A stretch of 64,000 nucleotides of DNA from Prevotella sp. UBA4217. GTDB lineage: Bacteria; Bacteroidota; Bacteroidia; Bacteroidales; Bacteroidaceae. A program made the translations under genes and the position numbers. Where the stretch lies: contig DFTH01000013.1 of NCBI GenBank assembly GCA_002379425.1, positions 1 through 64,000 of the forward strand, given 5' to 3'. Below, in pieces: positions 15,825-24,576 of the stretch (the stretch's first letter is position 1; every line of letters begins with the position of its first letter). The notes beneath the pieces are model-generated. The model was given only the letters and a program-made list of their open reading frames with translations. It was not told where the DNA came from and searched no databases.

Positions 15825-16232
15825 TCAACGGATGATGTGCCTCAGTGCGATGACGTAATAGTCGCACGAGGCCGACAGGCAGAAGGGAGCCGTTTCCTGG
15901 CGGCATCTGCTGTCGTAGTAGGAGTAAAGGGGTTTGACATTATGATGTCGGAAGGCAAGGCTGCCAAACGGCGTGACGCTTCTTTCCGTCTTTGCACCCT
16001 GGGTAGGAAGGATGCGCTGAGGACGGGAACTGCAAATACGGTAAATCTGCGAGGCATCTGTCAGTGTGGCATCCTGATGATGCTGGTGCTGCGGAACAAG
16101 GACGGATGACTCGCGATGCTGACAGGCTCCTTCGACTGCCGCATCACAACGGTTCTGCCAGTTTAGCAAAACCGTCAGGCACACGGCGCAAAGTGCCGTT
16201 AATATCCTTGCCGTCATCAAGACCCGTCTCAT
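15825..16232 (-). CDS. Conserved small secreted Bacteroidales protein, function unknown
   Basis: About 135 residues from the ATG at 16232. A hydrophobic N-terminal helix (ILTALCAVCLTVLLNW) gives a signal or anchor. The C-terminal part has an unusual, strongly patterned sequence (RICSSRPQRILPTQG; YDSRCRQETAPFCLSASC; YYVIALRHIIR) that I recognise as recurring among Bacteroidales hypotheticals. It is Arg/Ser/Cys-rich, with several His. A -7 box sits 9 bases upstream of the start, implying an almost leaderless mRNA. Confidence 0.6.
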   Translation of the reverse strand: MRRVLMTARILTALCAVCLTVLLNWQNRCDAAVEGACQHRESSVLVPQHQHHQDATLTDASQIYRICSSRPQRILPTQGAKTERSVTPFGSLAFRHHNVKPLYSYYDSRCRQETAPFCLSASCDYYVIALRHIIR

Positions 16233-16240
16233 TTTGACTG

Positions 16241-16248
16241 CAAAGGTA
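16241..16248 (-). promoter_or_regulatory. -7 box of the small secreted protein gene
   Basis: Minus-strand TACCTTTG ends 9 bases before the ATG at 16232. Confidence 0.6.
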
Positions 16249-16417
16249 CACAAATTATTCGAAATAAAAGGCTTCAGCTTTCACTTTTTTTATTCTTATT
16301 TATTAGTGCGCATACGGATGTTTAGATAAGTGTAACATCTTTGTTCAACCATCCATATGGTTTTGTAAGATTATAATCGCAAATAGTATTGCAATTACCA
16401 ACAAATGGCAAATAACA

Positions 16418-17089
16418 TCAATCGTTAAGTTTCAATATCTTCTTGCAACTGTCTAACTCACCCTGCATGGCCTTGTCAATCTCCTGCAAACTGAGTCGGA
16501 CATTCTGCATACGCGAATAATAGACGTTGAATTCTGGCAGTTCGTGCAGGTAGCGCACGTAGTCGAAAACGGTGGCATTCATGTCGCCGTAGAAGTGCCG
16601 ATATACCAAGTCGGCAACAACGCGCTTCTGATCGATAACCTGCGATGACACTGACCTGTACTGGCGGGCATACCCATAGAAATCGTCGATATGGCCGATA
16701 AGTTCAACATTGCCGATAGTGTTCAAGATTTCTGTTTTATAGACTTCCATGCCGTTATCCACGTCAGCCTGTACATACTCTGAGATGGCTGTATTGATAA
16801 ACGTGTTAGCCACTGATTCGTTCACACGGTCAAGAGTATCGGCAAGGATGGCCAGATGCAGAATCATCGAAGTGGAGTCGATGGTGTCATACAGGGCTTG
16901 ATATTCATGCAGTTGCTGATGGGTGCGCCCCATCTTTTTTACGGTCTGCTCGGCAAGCAGTCGGGCTGTCTCAGCCTTTTTGGTGGCGCCGACACAGTTG
17001 TTGATTCCAAAGGTGATGGCAATACCGCAGACTGCTGCCAGGAAACTGGACAGGAAGTTACGCAGCCAAGTGATGTTTTCTTTCTTCAT
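16418..17089 (-). CDS. Membrane-anchored hypothetical protein
   Basis: 223 residues. One membrane helix at about 10-32 (LRNFLSSFLAAVCGIAITFG) precedes a long, mostly helical periplasmic part (LLAEQTVKKMGRTHQQLHEYQALYD and following) likely to form coiled coil. No catalytic motif. Single-helix plus coiled-coil proteins are often linked to envelope structures, but no family is recognised. It is flanked by a broken secreted gene upstream. Confidence 0.68.
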   Translation of the reverse strand: MKKENITWLRNFLSSFLAAVCGIAITFGINNCVGATKKAETARLLAEQTVKKMGRTHQQLHEYQALYDTIDSTSMILHLAILADTLDRVNESVANTFINTAISEYVQADVDNGMEVYKTEILNTIGNVELIGHIDDFYGYARQYRSVSSQVIDQKRVVADLVYRHFYGDMNATVFDYVRYLHELPEFNVYYSRMQNVRLSLQEIDKAMQGELDSCKKILKLND

Positions 17090-17125
17090 GTCTCTGAAAA
17101 TTGTGCTATCGTATTCTGAATATAC

Positions 17126-17426
17126 TCAAATCAGTTCGTCCACTTTCAGGCCATTGAGTGTGTAATACACTTCTTTGCCCTTTGTCGTCTGGTTGGTCGA
17201 GAGACTCTTGACGGCAGTGGCTCCTGGCAATGACAGGGTGACGCTGATATTGTTTTGTGGTGATATTGACTTTATCCATAGTAGCTGGTGTTTCTGCGAT
17301 ATTCTGTGTCTTGGTCTGTGCACCTGTAGTCTGTGCATTTGCCTCTCCTACCTCGTCACCGCTGCAAACGACGGCCAGCAAGTTCATGACCGTCAGCAGC
17401 ATCCTGTTTAGAAATATTATCTTCAT
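17126..17426 (-). pseudogene. Frameshifted small secreted protein
   Basis: A signal peptide (MKIIFLNRMLLTVMNLLAVVC) and an Ala/Thr-rich start run into a different frame near 17255. The other frame carries ISVTLSLPGATAVKSLST and a C-terminal tail (EVYYTLNGLKVDELI) like the short end of Bacteroidota secreted proteins. A single frameshift near 17250 would join them. A minus-strand -7 box (TACTTTTG near 17464) precedes the gene. Confidence 0.5.
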
Positions 17427-17833
17427 ACGCTTTTCGTTTGACGTTTTTAATCTCGGCTGCAAAAGTACAACAAAAAAAAAAGAATTAGATATACAAATTA
17501 CGGATTATCTAACCATTTTTACGGAACTTTTACATATCTTGTACCTCTATGGGTATTTTTGTTATTGTTGTCTCTTACACTTATATCGTTCTACCTCTAC
17601 TAAACAATTTGATTATTCCAGCAAAGGCGCTGTTTTTAAACGGCTTTTGCAAATATATACATAGACTTTTCTTCTATTTTATTTCTACTTTCCCTCTACA
17701 AATCCTCTACCGAAGTTCTACTAACCGAATAAACGTTTTTTATTCTGCAATAGGTCATCATATTAGTTACAGGCAGAGATTCAACAAAGTGCTGCTTACT
17801 AAAATTGGGGGTAATTTTGGGGGTAACATAATA
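17427..17833. other. AT-rich stretch without supported gene
   Basis: Contains the frameshifted gene's promoter at the left. The right part includes gggggtaattttgggggtaac near 17806. No ORF shows coding character. Confidence 0.45.
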
Positions 17834-17878
17834 AGAAATTAAGGAACCCACTGACATTCAGCAGGTTCCCTAATTTCT
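17834..17878. terminator. Long hairpin next to a tRNA-Ser-like end
   Basis: agaaattaaggaacc and ggttccctaatttct pair over 15 bases with one mismatch. It is followed by gcggagagag, identical to ten bases at the 3' end of tRNA-Ser at 18540-18549, which has its own similar GGAACC/GGTTCC hairpin next to it. Confidence 0.5.
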
Positions 17879-17887
17879 TTGCGGAGA

Positions 17888-18245
17888 GAGTTAGATCTGA
17901 CGGAGGGTCGTGCAACGGGTATTCCAACCATTCAGGACGAACTGAAAGCCAATGGTTCAACCAAAGCGACTATCGAGACGGACGAGGAGAGGACGTACTT
18001 CCTGATTGATATTCCTTGCCATCCAGGATTTATGAAAGAAACGCTCTCGGTAGAACAAATTGGCGTAAAAGGTGGCGTAAAAGAACCGAATGTCACTAAA
18101 GACTGGTGTTGCGACAAGGACTATTAAGCGCGATATAGAGAACCTACAGTCAAGTGATATCTTAACTCGTAAGGGTGGCCGCAAGGATGGTGAATGGATT
18201 GTGACGGAGTTGGGCATGGCTATGCTTGAAGCGTTGAAGAAGTAA
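17888..18245 (+). pseudogene. AlbA_2/RecG-like ATP-binding gene fragment
   Basis: Begins abruptly at ELDLTEGRATGIPTIQDEL, the junction of ATPase and C-terminal domains in this family, continues TYFLIDIPCHPGF, then needs a frame change near 18105 to reach a winged helix (TIKRDIENLQSSDILTRKGG) ending at 18245. Upstream domains are absent. Confidence 0.65.
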
Positions 18246-18477
18246 CATCTATCACAGTATCTGTGCGTTTGCCAACGACTTTGACACCTTTGAGACTACC
18301 GAAGACCGCTTGACCTTCCTGATTCACATCCCTATTCATGCTGGATGTGGCAATAAACCCGCTACGGAGAAAACTACGGTGATAACAAACAAGGAGTTGG
18401 CTGAAGTATGTGAAGCCGTATGCATTTTCAGCGGTGTCCATCCCCTTATTAGCCTCGCTTTCAGCGGGTTAAACTAA
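18246..18477 (+). pseudogene. Second AlbA_2/RecG-like fragment in tandem
   Basis: Continues as FETTEDRLTFLIHIPIH, a repeat of the same domain edge as the preceding fragment (TYFLIDIPCH), then an unrelated tail to a stop at 18477. Two tails in tandem suggest two truncated copies. The end overlaps an inverted repeat (ccttattag at 18444, ctaataagg at 18474). Confidence 0.5.
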
Positions 18478-18502
18478 TAAGGTGCTGGTAATCAGATACT
18501 AA

Positions 18503-18529
18503 AAATGGGAACCCGTAAGGTTCCCATTT
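18503..18529. terminator. Hairpin downstream of tRNA-Ser
   Basis: aaatgggaacc cgtaa ggttcccattt, a perfect 11-base stem with flanking A and T tracts. It lies 12 bases beyond the tRNA 3' end and can terminate in either direction. Confidence 0.75.
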
Positions 18530-18540
18530 GTGCTATTTAG

Positions 18541-18628
18541 CGGAGAGAGGGGGATTCGAACCCCCGAATCGCTTTTGACGATTACACGCTTTCCAGGCGT
18601 GCCTCTTCAGCCACTCGAGCACCTCTCC
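18541..18628 (-). tRNA. tRNA-Ser(GGA)
   Basis: 88 nucleotides folding into a type II tRNA with a long variable arm: acceptor GGAGAGG/TCTCTCC, anticodon loop around TGGAAA with anticodon GGA (pairs with TCC/TCT), and T-arm GGGGGTTCGAATCCCCC. CCA is not encoded. Discriminator base G is as expected for Ser. A -7 box lies 17 bases upstream. Confidence 0.95.
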
Positions 18629-18644
18629 TTTTGTTAAGCGGATG

Positions 18645-18652
18645 CAAAGGTA
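18645..18652 (-). promoter_or_regulatory. -7 box of tRNA-Ser
   Basis: Minus-strand TACCTTTG lies 17 bases upstream of the tRNA 5' end. Confidence 0.65.
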
Positions 18653-18660
18653 ATACAATA

Positions 18661-18695
18661 AGTTGAAAGTTGAGAGTTGAGCGTCAAGAGTTTAG
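18661..18695. repeat. 7-bp tandem array between tRNA-Ser and tatD
   Basis: agttgaa, agttgag, agttgag, cgtcaag, agtttag: five 7-mers with decreasing identity. Confidence 0.75.
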
Positions 18696-18701
18696 GGAAA
18701 T

Positions 18702-19511
18702 TTAACCATTGATGCCAAAGATACGGGCCACGGCGGCATTCGTACGCTCGGCCACTTCGGTCTCACTCACGCTATAAGCCTCGGCCAGTTTCTTCAGTAC
18801 GAAAGCCACGAAGGCGGGTTCGTTGCGCTGGCCGCGCATGGGCACGGGTGCCATGTAGGGGGCATCGGTCTCCAGCACGATACGGTCCAGCGGCACCACA
18901 CTTGGAAGCACCTCTGGCAGATGCGACTTCTTGAAGGTCAGTACCCCACCGATGCCCAGCACGAAACGGTCGAACTGCAGCAGTTCCTGAGCCTCCTGCG
19001 CATTACCCGTGAAACAGTGGAACACACCACCAGGCAGATCATCCTTGTATCTCTTCAGAATGGTCACCAGTTCGTTCTGTGCCTTCCTACAGTGGATCAT
19101 CAGGGGCAGGCGCGACTCCACCGACCAGCGCACCTGTTCTTCAAAGGCCAGCAACTGCTCTTCGGCGAACTCCCGGCTCCAATAGAAGTCGAGGCCCACC
19201 TCACCGATGGCGATATAATGGACTGTCGGGAGCAGAGAGTTCTCGCCTTGCGAGCGACCGAAGGTCGAACGGAGAGTTGCCAGCACCTCACGCCAGTCGG
19301 CCTTCACTTCCTCCGGATGGAGGCCCAGCATCGGAAAGCAGTAGCCAGGATAGCGGCGGCAGACCTCCATCACCGTCTCGCACGACTTCAGGTCGATGCC
19401 AGGCACGCCGATGGCACACACCCCTGCCTCCCTGGCACGGGCGATGACGGCATCGAGATCCTCGCGGAACTCCTCGCCGTCGAGATGGCAATGGGTATCA
19501 ACAAACCGCAT
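18702..19511 (-). CDS. TatD-family metal-dependent DNase
   Basis: 269 residues from the ATG at 19511. Metal ligands of the TatD TIM barrel are all visible: DTHCHLDG at the N terminus, Glu in GEVGLDFYW, His in LMIHCRKA and FHCFTG, and Asp in LETDAPYM. TatD enzymes are 3'-5' exonucleases on single-stranded DNA/RNA. The start overlaps the stop of the upstream prenyltransferase gene by one base (TGATG), so the two are coupled. A short low-complexity insertion (STFGRSQGENSLLP) sits before IAIGEVGLDF. Confidence 0.93.
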   Translation of the reverse strand: MRFVDTHCHLDGEEFREDLDAVIARAREAGVCAIGVPGIDLKSCETVMEVCRRYPGYCFPMLGLHPEEVKADWREVLATLRSTFGRSQGENSLLPTVHYIAIGEVGLDFYWSREFAEEQLLAFEEQVRWSVESRLPLMIHCRKAQNELVTILKRYKDDLPGGVFHCFTGNAQEAQELLQFDRFVLGIGGVLTFKKSHLPEVLPSVVPLDRIVLETDAPYMAPVPMRGQRNEPAFVAFVLKKLAEAYSVSETEVAERTNAAVARIFGING

Positions 19512-20485
19512 CAACTCTGTCTGTGCATCATGGCGGCAGCGTAGGCCTTCAGTTCTGCCTTACGGTCCTCGCTGACGCTCACCTTGTCTATAAACGTATG
19601 AGCCAGGGCGTAGCAGTCTTCTATCTTCTGTTCACAGAGTTGGCGGATGCCAATCTCGTCGTAGAGTCGCGTCACTGCCTGCACCTTCTCGCTGCGGTCA
19701 AAGTCACTGGCCTCGATCCAGCGCATCAGTTCTGCCCGCTGGGCATCGTTGGCGCGGTTCACGGCATTGATGAGCATATAGGTCTTCTTATTCGACGTGA
19801 TGTCGCCCCCGATGTTCTTGCCGAACACCTTTGGATCGCCATACACATCGAGCAGGTCGTCCTGCAACTGGAAGGCCAGTCCTATCTGCTCACCGAACTT
19901 ATACAGGTTGTCCTGATCAGCCTCTGGTGCCCCGGCGAGGATGGCACCGATCTTCAGGGCACAGGCCAGCAGCACGCTGGTCTTCAGGCGTATCATCTCG
20001 ATATACTCGTCCTCCGTCACGTCGCTGCGCGTCTCAAACTCCACGTCGAGTTGCTGTCCCTCGTCAATCTCAAGCGTCGTCTCCGTGAAGATGCCAATCA
20101 CCTGCTGCAGTTTGCCGGCCTCGCACTGTCCCATGCGCTGGAAAGCCTGGAGCAGCATCGTGTCGCCAGAGAGGATGGCCTGATTGGGGTTCCACTTGCG
20201 ATGCACGGTCTCGTGGCCGCGACGCCTGTCGGCATTATCCATCAGGTCATCGTGCAACAGGGTGAAGTTATGATAGGTCTCCAGGCCGATGGCCTGCATC
20301 ATGATACGCTCCGGATCGTCCTTGTAGAGATTGTAGGCCAGGAGCATCAGCACCGGGCGCACGCGCTTGCCACCAAGGGAGAGCACATACTTGATGGGAT
20401 CATACAGACTGGAGGGCTTGCGGTCGTAGGTCAGGCCGTCGAGCGCCTCGTTCACTTTCTTCAGTAACTCTTCAGACTTATACAT
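19511..20485 (-). CDS. Polyprenyl (isoprenyl) diphosphate synthase
   Basis: 324 residues, trans-prenyltransferase fold. First aspartate-rich motif LLHDDLMDNADRRRG and second FQLQDDLLDVYGD hold the Mg-diphosphate ions; GGKRVRPVL is the usual N-terminal IPP-binding element. It condenses isopentenyl units into the C15-C40 chains used for quinones or lipid carriers; chain length cannot be assigned. dxs of the precursor pathway lies at 57.5 kb. The stop codon overlaps the tatD start, and tonB ends 4 bases before its start, so the three likely form an operon. Confidence 0.92.
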   Translation of the reverse strand: MYKSEELLKKVNEALDGLTYDRKPSSLYDPIKYVLSLGGKRVRPVLMLLAYNLYKDDPERIMMQAIGLETYHNFTLLHDDLMDNADRRRGHETVHRKWNPNQAILSGDTMLLQAFQRMGQCEAGKLQQVIGIFTETTLEIDEGQQLDVEFETRSDVTEDEYIEMIRLKTSVLLACALKIGAILAGAPEADQDNLYKFGEQIGLAFQLQDDLLDVYGDPKVFGKNIGGDITSNKKTYMLINAVNRANDAQRAELMRWIEASDFDRSEKVQAVTRLYDEIGIRQLCEQKIEDCYALAHTFIDKVSVSEDRKAELKAYAAAMMHRQS

Positions 20486-20489
20486 ATCT

Positions 20490-21182
20490 TTACATATTAA
20501 ACACTATCGGAATACACACCTTCGTGCGGCAGGGCTTCGCGTTCATCATACCTGCCTGCCACTTCGGCATCATCCTGAGCACGCGCAGCACCTCCTGGTC
20601 GCAGGAGGCTTCCAGATGCTCCGTCAGTTCAAGGTCGGACACCGTACCATCGGTATTCACGACAAACTGTGCCACGACCCTTCCCTTTACCTTACGCCGC
20701 TGGGCCACTTCGGGATATTTCAGGTTCTTCGTCAGCCATTTCATGAACTCTGCCGCCCCACCGGGGAACTGGGGCAGGTCTTCCACCACACGGAAATCGA
20801 TGGGTTCGTTGTACAAATCCACCACCTCAGGCTTTTCCTCCTCTGCCACCACCTCTTCCGGTTTCTCCGTAGGCATCTCCTCAGGCTGCTCCTGAGGCAG
20901 TTCCACATCCTCATCCACCAGGCGCAGTTCCTCCGACTTCGGCTGTTCCATTTGTTCCTCCTGCGGCATCATCATGGGCACTTCGTCCTTGTCGCGCTTC
21001 AGCGGCGAGAGTTCCATCTCCGCCTCCAGGTCCTCATCAGTCTCAAAGAAAGTCCAGCCGCTGTCAGTCGTATTCCATTCCAGGGCAACGAACAGCGCCG
21101 CGAGCACCACGATCAGTCCCAGCAGGAACCTCTGTACCTGCTGCCCTTCGAGATCCGCCTCGCGACTTTTCCTGACTTCCAT
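20490..21182 (-). CDS. tonB: Energy transducer TonB
   Basis: 230 residues. A single helix near 18-38 (RFLLGLIVVLAALFVALEW) anchors it in the inner membrane. Residues 60-130 are a Glu/Pro/Val-rich periplasmic spacer (ELPQEQPEEMPTEKPEEV). The C-terminal ~80 residues (FMKWLTKNLKYPEVAQRRKV, GRVVAQFVVNTDG, ending IPIVFNM) form the TonB domain that contacts receptor TonB boxes. It would power receptors such as the one at 1-762. A divergent -7 box at 21223 precedes it. Confidence 0.92.
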   Translation of the reverse strand: MEVRKSREADLEGQQVQRFLLGLIVVLAALFVALEWNTTDSGWTFFETDEDLEAEMELSPLKRDKDEVPMMMPQEEQMEQPKSEELRLVDEDVELPQEQPEEMPTEKPEEVVAEEEKPEVVDLYNEPIDFRVVEDLPQFPGGAAEFMKWLTKNLKYPEVAQRRKVKGRVVAQFVVNTDGTVSDLELTEHLEASCDQEVLRVLRMMPKWQAGMMNAKPCRTKVCIPIVFNM

Positions 21183-21222
21183 AATAAAAACGCGATTCCT
21201 ACGTTATTTCTATAAACGTCTG

Positions 21223-21230
21223 CAAAGTTA
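21223..21230 (-). promoter_or_regulatory. -7 box of the tonB operon
   Basis: Minus-strand TAACTTTG about 40 bases upstream of the tonB start. Confidence 0.6.
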
Positions 21231-21252
21231 CAAATTAATTGAGAATATAACG

Positions 21253-21287
21253 TTAAGAATTAAGGATTAAGACCCAAGAATTAAGAA
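21253..21287. repeat. 7-bp tandem array in the tonB/porQ divergent region
   Basis: ttaagaa, ttaagga, ttaagac, ccaagaa, ttaagaa: five exact-period units just upstream of the porQ -7 box. Confidence 0.75.
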
Positions 21288-21295
21288 ATATTTCG

Positions 21296-21303
21296 TATCT
21301 TTG
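21296..21303 (+). promoter_or_regulatory. -7 box of porQ-cmk
   Basis: TATCTTTG lies 18 bases before the porQ start. Confidence 0.6.
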
Positions 21304-21320
21304 CGCCCAATTTGAGGAAA

Positions 21321-22319
21321 ATGAGTAAAAAGAGTTGGTTTGGCGAGAAGTCTGAATACAAGTGGTGGTACAAACTACCGCTACTGATCATCGTCCTTCA
21401 ACTCTCGACCCTCAACTCCCAACTCTCCGCCCAGGAGAGCCAGACGGCCTACAACTTCCTGCGCCTGCCCGTCAGCGCCCATGTGGCTGCCCTGGGAGGA
21501 GAGAACATCTCCCTCGTCGAAGACGATGCCACGCTCATCTTCCACAATCCCGCCCTCATCAATGATGTCAGCGACCGTACCATCAACCTCAACTTCATGA
21601 CCTACATGGAAGGGGCGAAGACGGCCAGTGCCGCCTTTCTGAAAGCCGCTGGCGACAGGGGCACGTGGGGCGCCACCGCCCAGTATATGGACTACGGATC
21701 GATCAAGCAGACCTCGGCCAGCAATGAGGACCTCGGCACCTTCTCCGCCCGCGACATCGCCATCGGCGGTACCTTTGCATACGCCCTCACCAACGAGATC
21801 AGCGGAGGCGTGGCCGCCAAGGTCATCTCCTCGCATATCGCAGGCTACAGTTCACTGGCCGTGGGTGTCGATCTGGGAGCCAACTACTTCGACGAGGACC
21901 ATGACCTGAGCATCTCTGCCGTCGCCCGTAACCTTGGCGGACAGGTGAAGGCCTACGACGACGACTTCGATGCCATCCCCTTCGACCTACAGGTGGGAGC
22001 CACCAAGCGCATCGGCAATTCCCCCTTGCGCTTCTCTGCCACCCTGAGTCGCCTGACGGACTGGAGCGAGGGCTTCGGCCGTCACCTCGCCATCGGAGCC
22101 GACGTGCTGCTCGGTGAGAATATCTACGTGGCTGCGGGCTACAACTTCCGTCGCGCCAGTGAGATGAAGATCAGCGATGCCGATGGCGACTCTGCCCACG
22201 GGGCCGGTATCTCCATCGGTGCAGGCCTCAGCCTGGAGCGTTTCAAACTACACGTGGCCTACGGCAAGTACCACGTCAGCGCATCATCAATCATTATTAA
22301 TATATCCTACGCATTATGA
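21321..22319 (+). CDS. porQ: Type IX secretion system protein PorQ
   Basis: 332 residues from the ATG at 21321, with an N-terminal signal region ending near SAQES. The mature part is an outer-membrane beta-barrel of the PorV/PorQ group: [27 protein letters not shown] and repeated amphipathic strands. In Porphyromonas PorQ joins PorU, PorV and PorZ in the complex that cleaves sorting tails and attaches cargo to lipopolysaccharide. The signal peptide is distorted by a 7-bp array (21399-21426) that encodes [11 protein letters not shown]. The gene precedes cmk with a 4-base overlap. Confidence 0.88.
   Translation: MSKKSWFGEKSEYKWWYKLPLLIIVLQLSTLNSQLSAQESQTAYNFLRLPVSAHVAALGGENISLVEDDATLIFHNPALINDVSDRTINLNFMTYMEGAKTASAAFLKAAGDRGTWGATAQYMDYGSIKQTSASNEDLGTFSARDIAIGGTFAYALTNEISGGVAAKVISSHIAGYSSLAVGVDLGANYFDEDHDLSISAVARNLGGQVKAYDDDFDAIPFDLQVGATKRIGNSPLRFSATLSRLTDWSEGFGRHLAIGADVLLGENIYVAAGYNFRRASEMKISDADGDSAHGAGISIGAGLSLERFKLHVAYGKYHVSASSIIINISYAL
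21399..21426. repeat. 7-bp tandem array within the porQ signal peptide
   Basis: caactct, cgaccct, caactcc, caactct: four 7-mers encoding the end of the signal peptide hydrophobic core. Confidence 0.8.
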
Positions 22320-23005
22320 AAAAGATTACCATTGCCATCGACGGTCACTCTTCGTGCGGCAAGAGCACCATGGCCAAGGACCTCGCCCGCGAAGTGGGCT
22401 ACGTCTATGTCGATACGGGCGCCATGTACCGCTCCGTCACCCTCTATGCCCTGCGCCACGGTCTCTTCAATGCCGACGGCAGCGTGAAGACCACCGAACT
22501 CGAGGCCGAGATGCCCAATATCCAGATTACCTTCAAGTTCAACCCAGAGACAGGCCGCCCCGACACGTATCTTAACAATGAGCGCGTGGAGGACGAGATC
22601 CGCTCCCTCGAGGTGTCGAGCCACGTCAGTCCCATTGCCGCCATCGGCTTCGTGCGCACGGCCATGGTGGCCCAACAGCAGCAGATGGGCAAGGACAAGG
22701 GCGTCGTGATGGACGGTCGCGACATCGGCACCACCGTCTTCCCCGATGCCGAACTGAAGATCTTCGTCACCGCCTCTGCCGAGGTGCGCGCCCAGCGCCG
22801 TTTCGACGAACTGAAGGCCAAGGGCATGCCCGCCGACTTCGACGACATCCTGAAGAACGTGCAAGAGCGCGACTATATCGACTCCCACCGCGAGGTATCA
22901 CCCTTGCGCAAGGCCGACGATGCCATCGAACTCGACAACTCCCATCTGACCATTGCTGAACAGAAGGCATGGTTGCTGGAGCGCTTCAAGGAACGCACAG
23001 CGTAA
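22316..23005 (+). CDS. cmk: Cytidylate kinase
   Basis: 229 residues. The P-loop is GHSSCGKST near the N terminus, followed by [10 protein letters not shown], the CMP-binding signature, and [18 protein letters not shown]. It phosphorylates CMP/dCMP to the diphosphate with ATP. The mid part has a normal-length CMP-binding insert. Its start overlaps porQ by 4 bp, an arrangement often seen between T9SS porQ and cmk in Bacteroidota. Confidence 0.96.
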   Translation: MKKITIAIDGHSSCGKSTMAKDLAREVGYVYVDTGAMYRSVTLYALRHGLFNADGSVKTTELEAEMPNIQITFKFNPETGRPDTYLNNERVEDEIRSLEVSSHVSPIAAIGFVRTAMVAQQQQMGKDKGVVMDGRDIGTTVFPDAELKIFVTASAEVRAQRRFDELKAKGMPADFDDILKNVQERDYIDSHREVSPLRKADDAIELDNSHLTIAEQKAWLLERFKERTA

Positions 23006-23067
23006 AGGATTCTGTTCGATTTACGTAATTTTCTCGTCATTTTTTCGGCTGGTTACGTTTTTTTTGC

Positions 23068-23075
23068 TACCTTTG
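23068..23075 (+). promoter_or_regulatory. -7 box of the porin gene
   Basis: TACCTTTG lies 27 bases before the porin start. Confidence 0.6.
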
Positions 23076-23102
23076 CAGCCGTAACCATTAGAACCGAACA
23101 GA

Positions 23103-24494
23103 ATGATGAGAAAATTATTGTTTGCTACCATGCTCCTTTTGGGTACATCCGCTACCCTCCAGGCAGGTGGTCTGATGACCAACACCAACTACCACATCGC
23201 CTTCGACCGCATGTTCGCACGCGGTGCCACCACAGAGATCGACGCCGTCTTCTCCAATCCTGCCGGACTGGCATGGACATACGAGGGTTTCCAACTCTCA
23301 CTCAACTTCCAGAAGCCCTGGCAGAACCGCGACATAGAGGTCAACATCCCCGGCTATCTGGGTTCCAACTTCGACAAGAAATACAATGGCAAGGCCTCTG
23401 CGCCCATTGTGCCCGCCCTCTTTGCAGCCTATAAGAAGGACATGTGGGCCTTCTCCGCCATGATCGGCATCGTGGGCAGCGGTGGCTTCGTGGAATACGA
23501 CGAGGGCCTCCCCATGTTCGAGGTACCCATCCGCGCCATGCTCGCACAAAAAGGCGTGACGCCAGGCATGTATGCCTACAGTTCCAATATCAAGGGTAAG
23601 CAGTATATCTATGGGGGACAACTGAACATCACCCGTAAGATCAACGACAACTTCTCCGCCGCCTTCGGTATCCGTGCCAACTACTACGACGGCTACAACC
23701 GCGGATTCGTCAATGCCAATGCCGCAGGAACCAACCTCATCGACCTGCGCCTCGACTGCATCCAGCGGGGCTGGGGCTTCACTCCCCTCTTCAGTTTCAA
23801 CTACCACGACGACCGCCTGACTATCTCCGCACGCTACGAACTGCGTACGAGGATCGCCACGGACAACGACACCAAGGAACTGTCGATCTTTATGACCGGA
23901 CAAGAGAGTGCTACCGACGTGAAGGCCATCGCCGAACAGTTGGGCAATGCCAATACCGTTGCAGCCCTCTCGCAGACCGTGGGCGAGGATATGGCAGGCA
24001 AGGTAAAGTCCTATCTCCCCAACGAGGAGACCCGCTACGACATGCCCTCTCTGCTCTCCGTGGCCGTCGGCTATGAGTTTACCGAGCAGTTCCGTGGTGC
24101 CCTGGAGTACCACTTCTTCGACGACAAGCACGCCAAGATGGCCGGCGACCGCCAGAAGACCCTGGACCACGGCACCCACGAGATTCTCGCTGGCGTGGAG
24201 TACGACATCAACGACAAGTTCACCGTCAGTTGCGGTGGTCAGCGCACGGACTACGGTCTCAGCGACGACTACCAGCAGAACACCTCCTTCGCCTGCGACA
24301 GTTACAGTGTCGGACTTGGCGGTGCCTGGAACATCACGGAGAAGATGCGCCTCAACGTGAGTTACTTCTGTTCACTCTACAGCGACTACAAGAAAGATTC
24401 ACAGGAGAAATACCAGGGCACACCCTATATAGGCAACGAGACCTACAGCCGTACGAACCACGTGATCGGCATTGGACTCGACTACAAGTTCTAA
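23103..24494 (+). CDS. OmpP1/FadL/TodX-family outer-membrane porin
   Basis: 463 residues with a signal peptide (MMRKLLFATMLLLGTSAT...QA). The mature barrel starts GGLMTNTNYHIAF...FSNPAGLAW, the hatch region of FadL-type channels for hydrophobic compounds, and ends in alternating strands closing with GIGLDYKF, a typical outer-membrane final Phe. Its last ~20 codons are copied at 35862-35927, at the far edge of the surface-protein island. A terminator follows at 24517. Confidence 0.9.
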   Translation: MMRKLLFATMLLLGTSATLQAGGLMTNTNYHIAFDRMFARGATTEIDAVFSNPAGLAWTYEGFQLSLNFQKPWQNRDIEVNIPGYLGSNFDKKYNGKASAPIVPALFAAYKKDMWAFSAMIGIVGSGGFVEYDEGLPMFEVPIRAMLAQKGVTPGMYAYSSNIKGKQYIYGGQLNITRKINDNFSAAFGIRANYYDGYNRGFVNANAAGTNLIDLRLDCIQRGWGFTPLFSFNYHDDRLTISARYELRTRIATDNDTKELSIFMTGQESATDVKAIAEQLGNANTVAALSQTVGEDMAGKVKSYLPNEETRYDMPSLLSVAVGYEFTEQFRGALEYHFFDDKHAKMAGDRQKTLDHGTHEILAGVEYDINDKFTVSCGGQRTDYGLSDDYQQNTSFACDSYSVGLGGAWNITEKMRLNVSYFCSLYSDYKKDSQEKYQGTPYIGNETYSRTNHVIGIGLDYKF

Positions 24495-24516
24495 CGCCAT
24501 AAACCAACACCAACAG

Positions 24517-24546
24517 AAAATCCCCGCCACCTGACGGGGATTTTTT
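24517..24546 (+). terminator. Terminator of the porin gene
   Basis: aatccccg ccacctga cggggatt followed by TTTTTT. Confidence 0.85.
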
Positions 24547-24550
24547 AGTG

Positions 24551-24567
24551 CTGGGGCCTGACCCCAG
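24551..24567. repeat. 17-bp palindromic element, copy 1
   Basis: ctggggcctgaccccag with agtg and aggtga flanks. Related copies lie at 30189, 30908 and (with a G-run replacement) 35718, at the ends of the two giant surface-protein units. Confidence 0.8.
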
Positions 24568-24576
24568 AGGTGAAAT

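Noticed and set aside
17549..17842. AT-rich ORF of 97 codons near the tRNA-Ser-like hairpin
   Set aside because: Hydrophobic, AT-driven composition, no homolog-like motif, no promoter.
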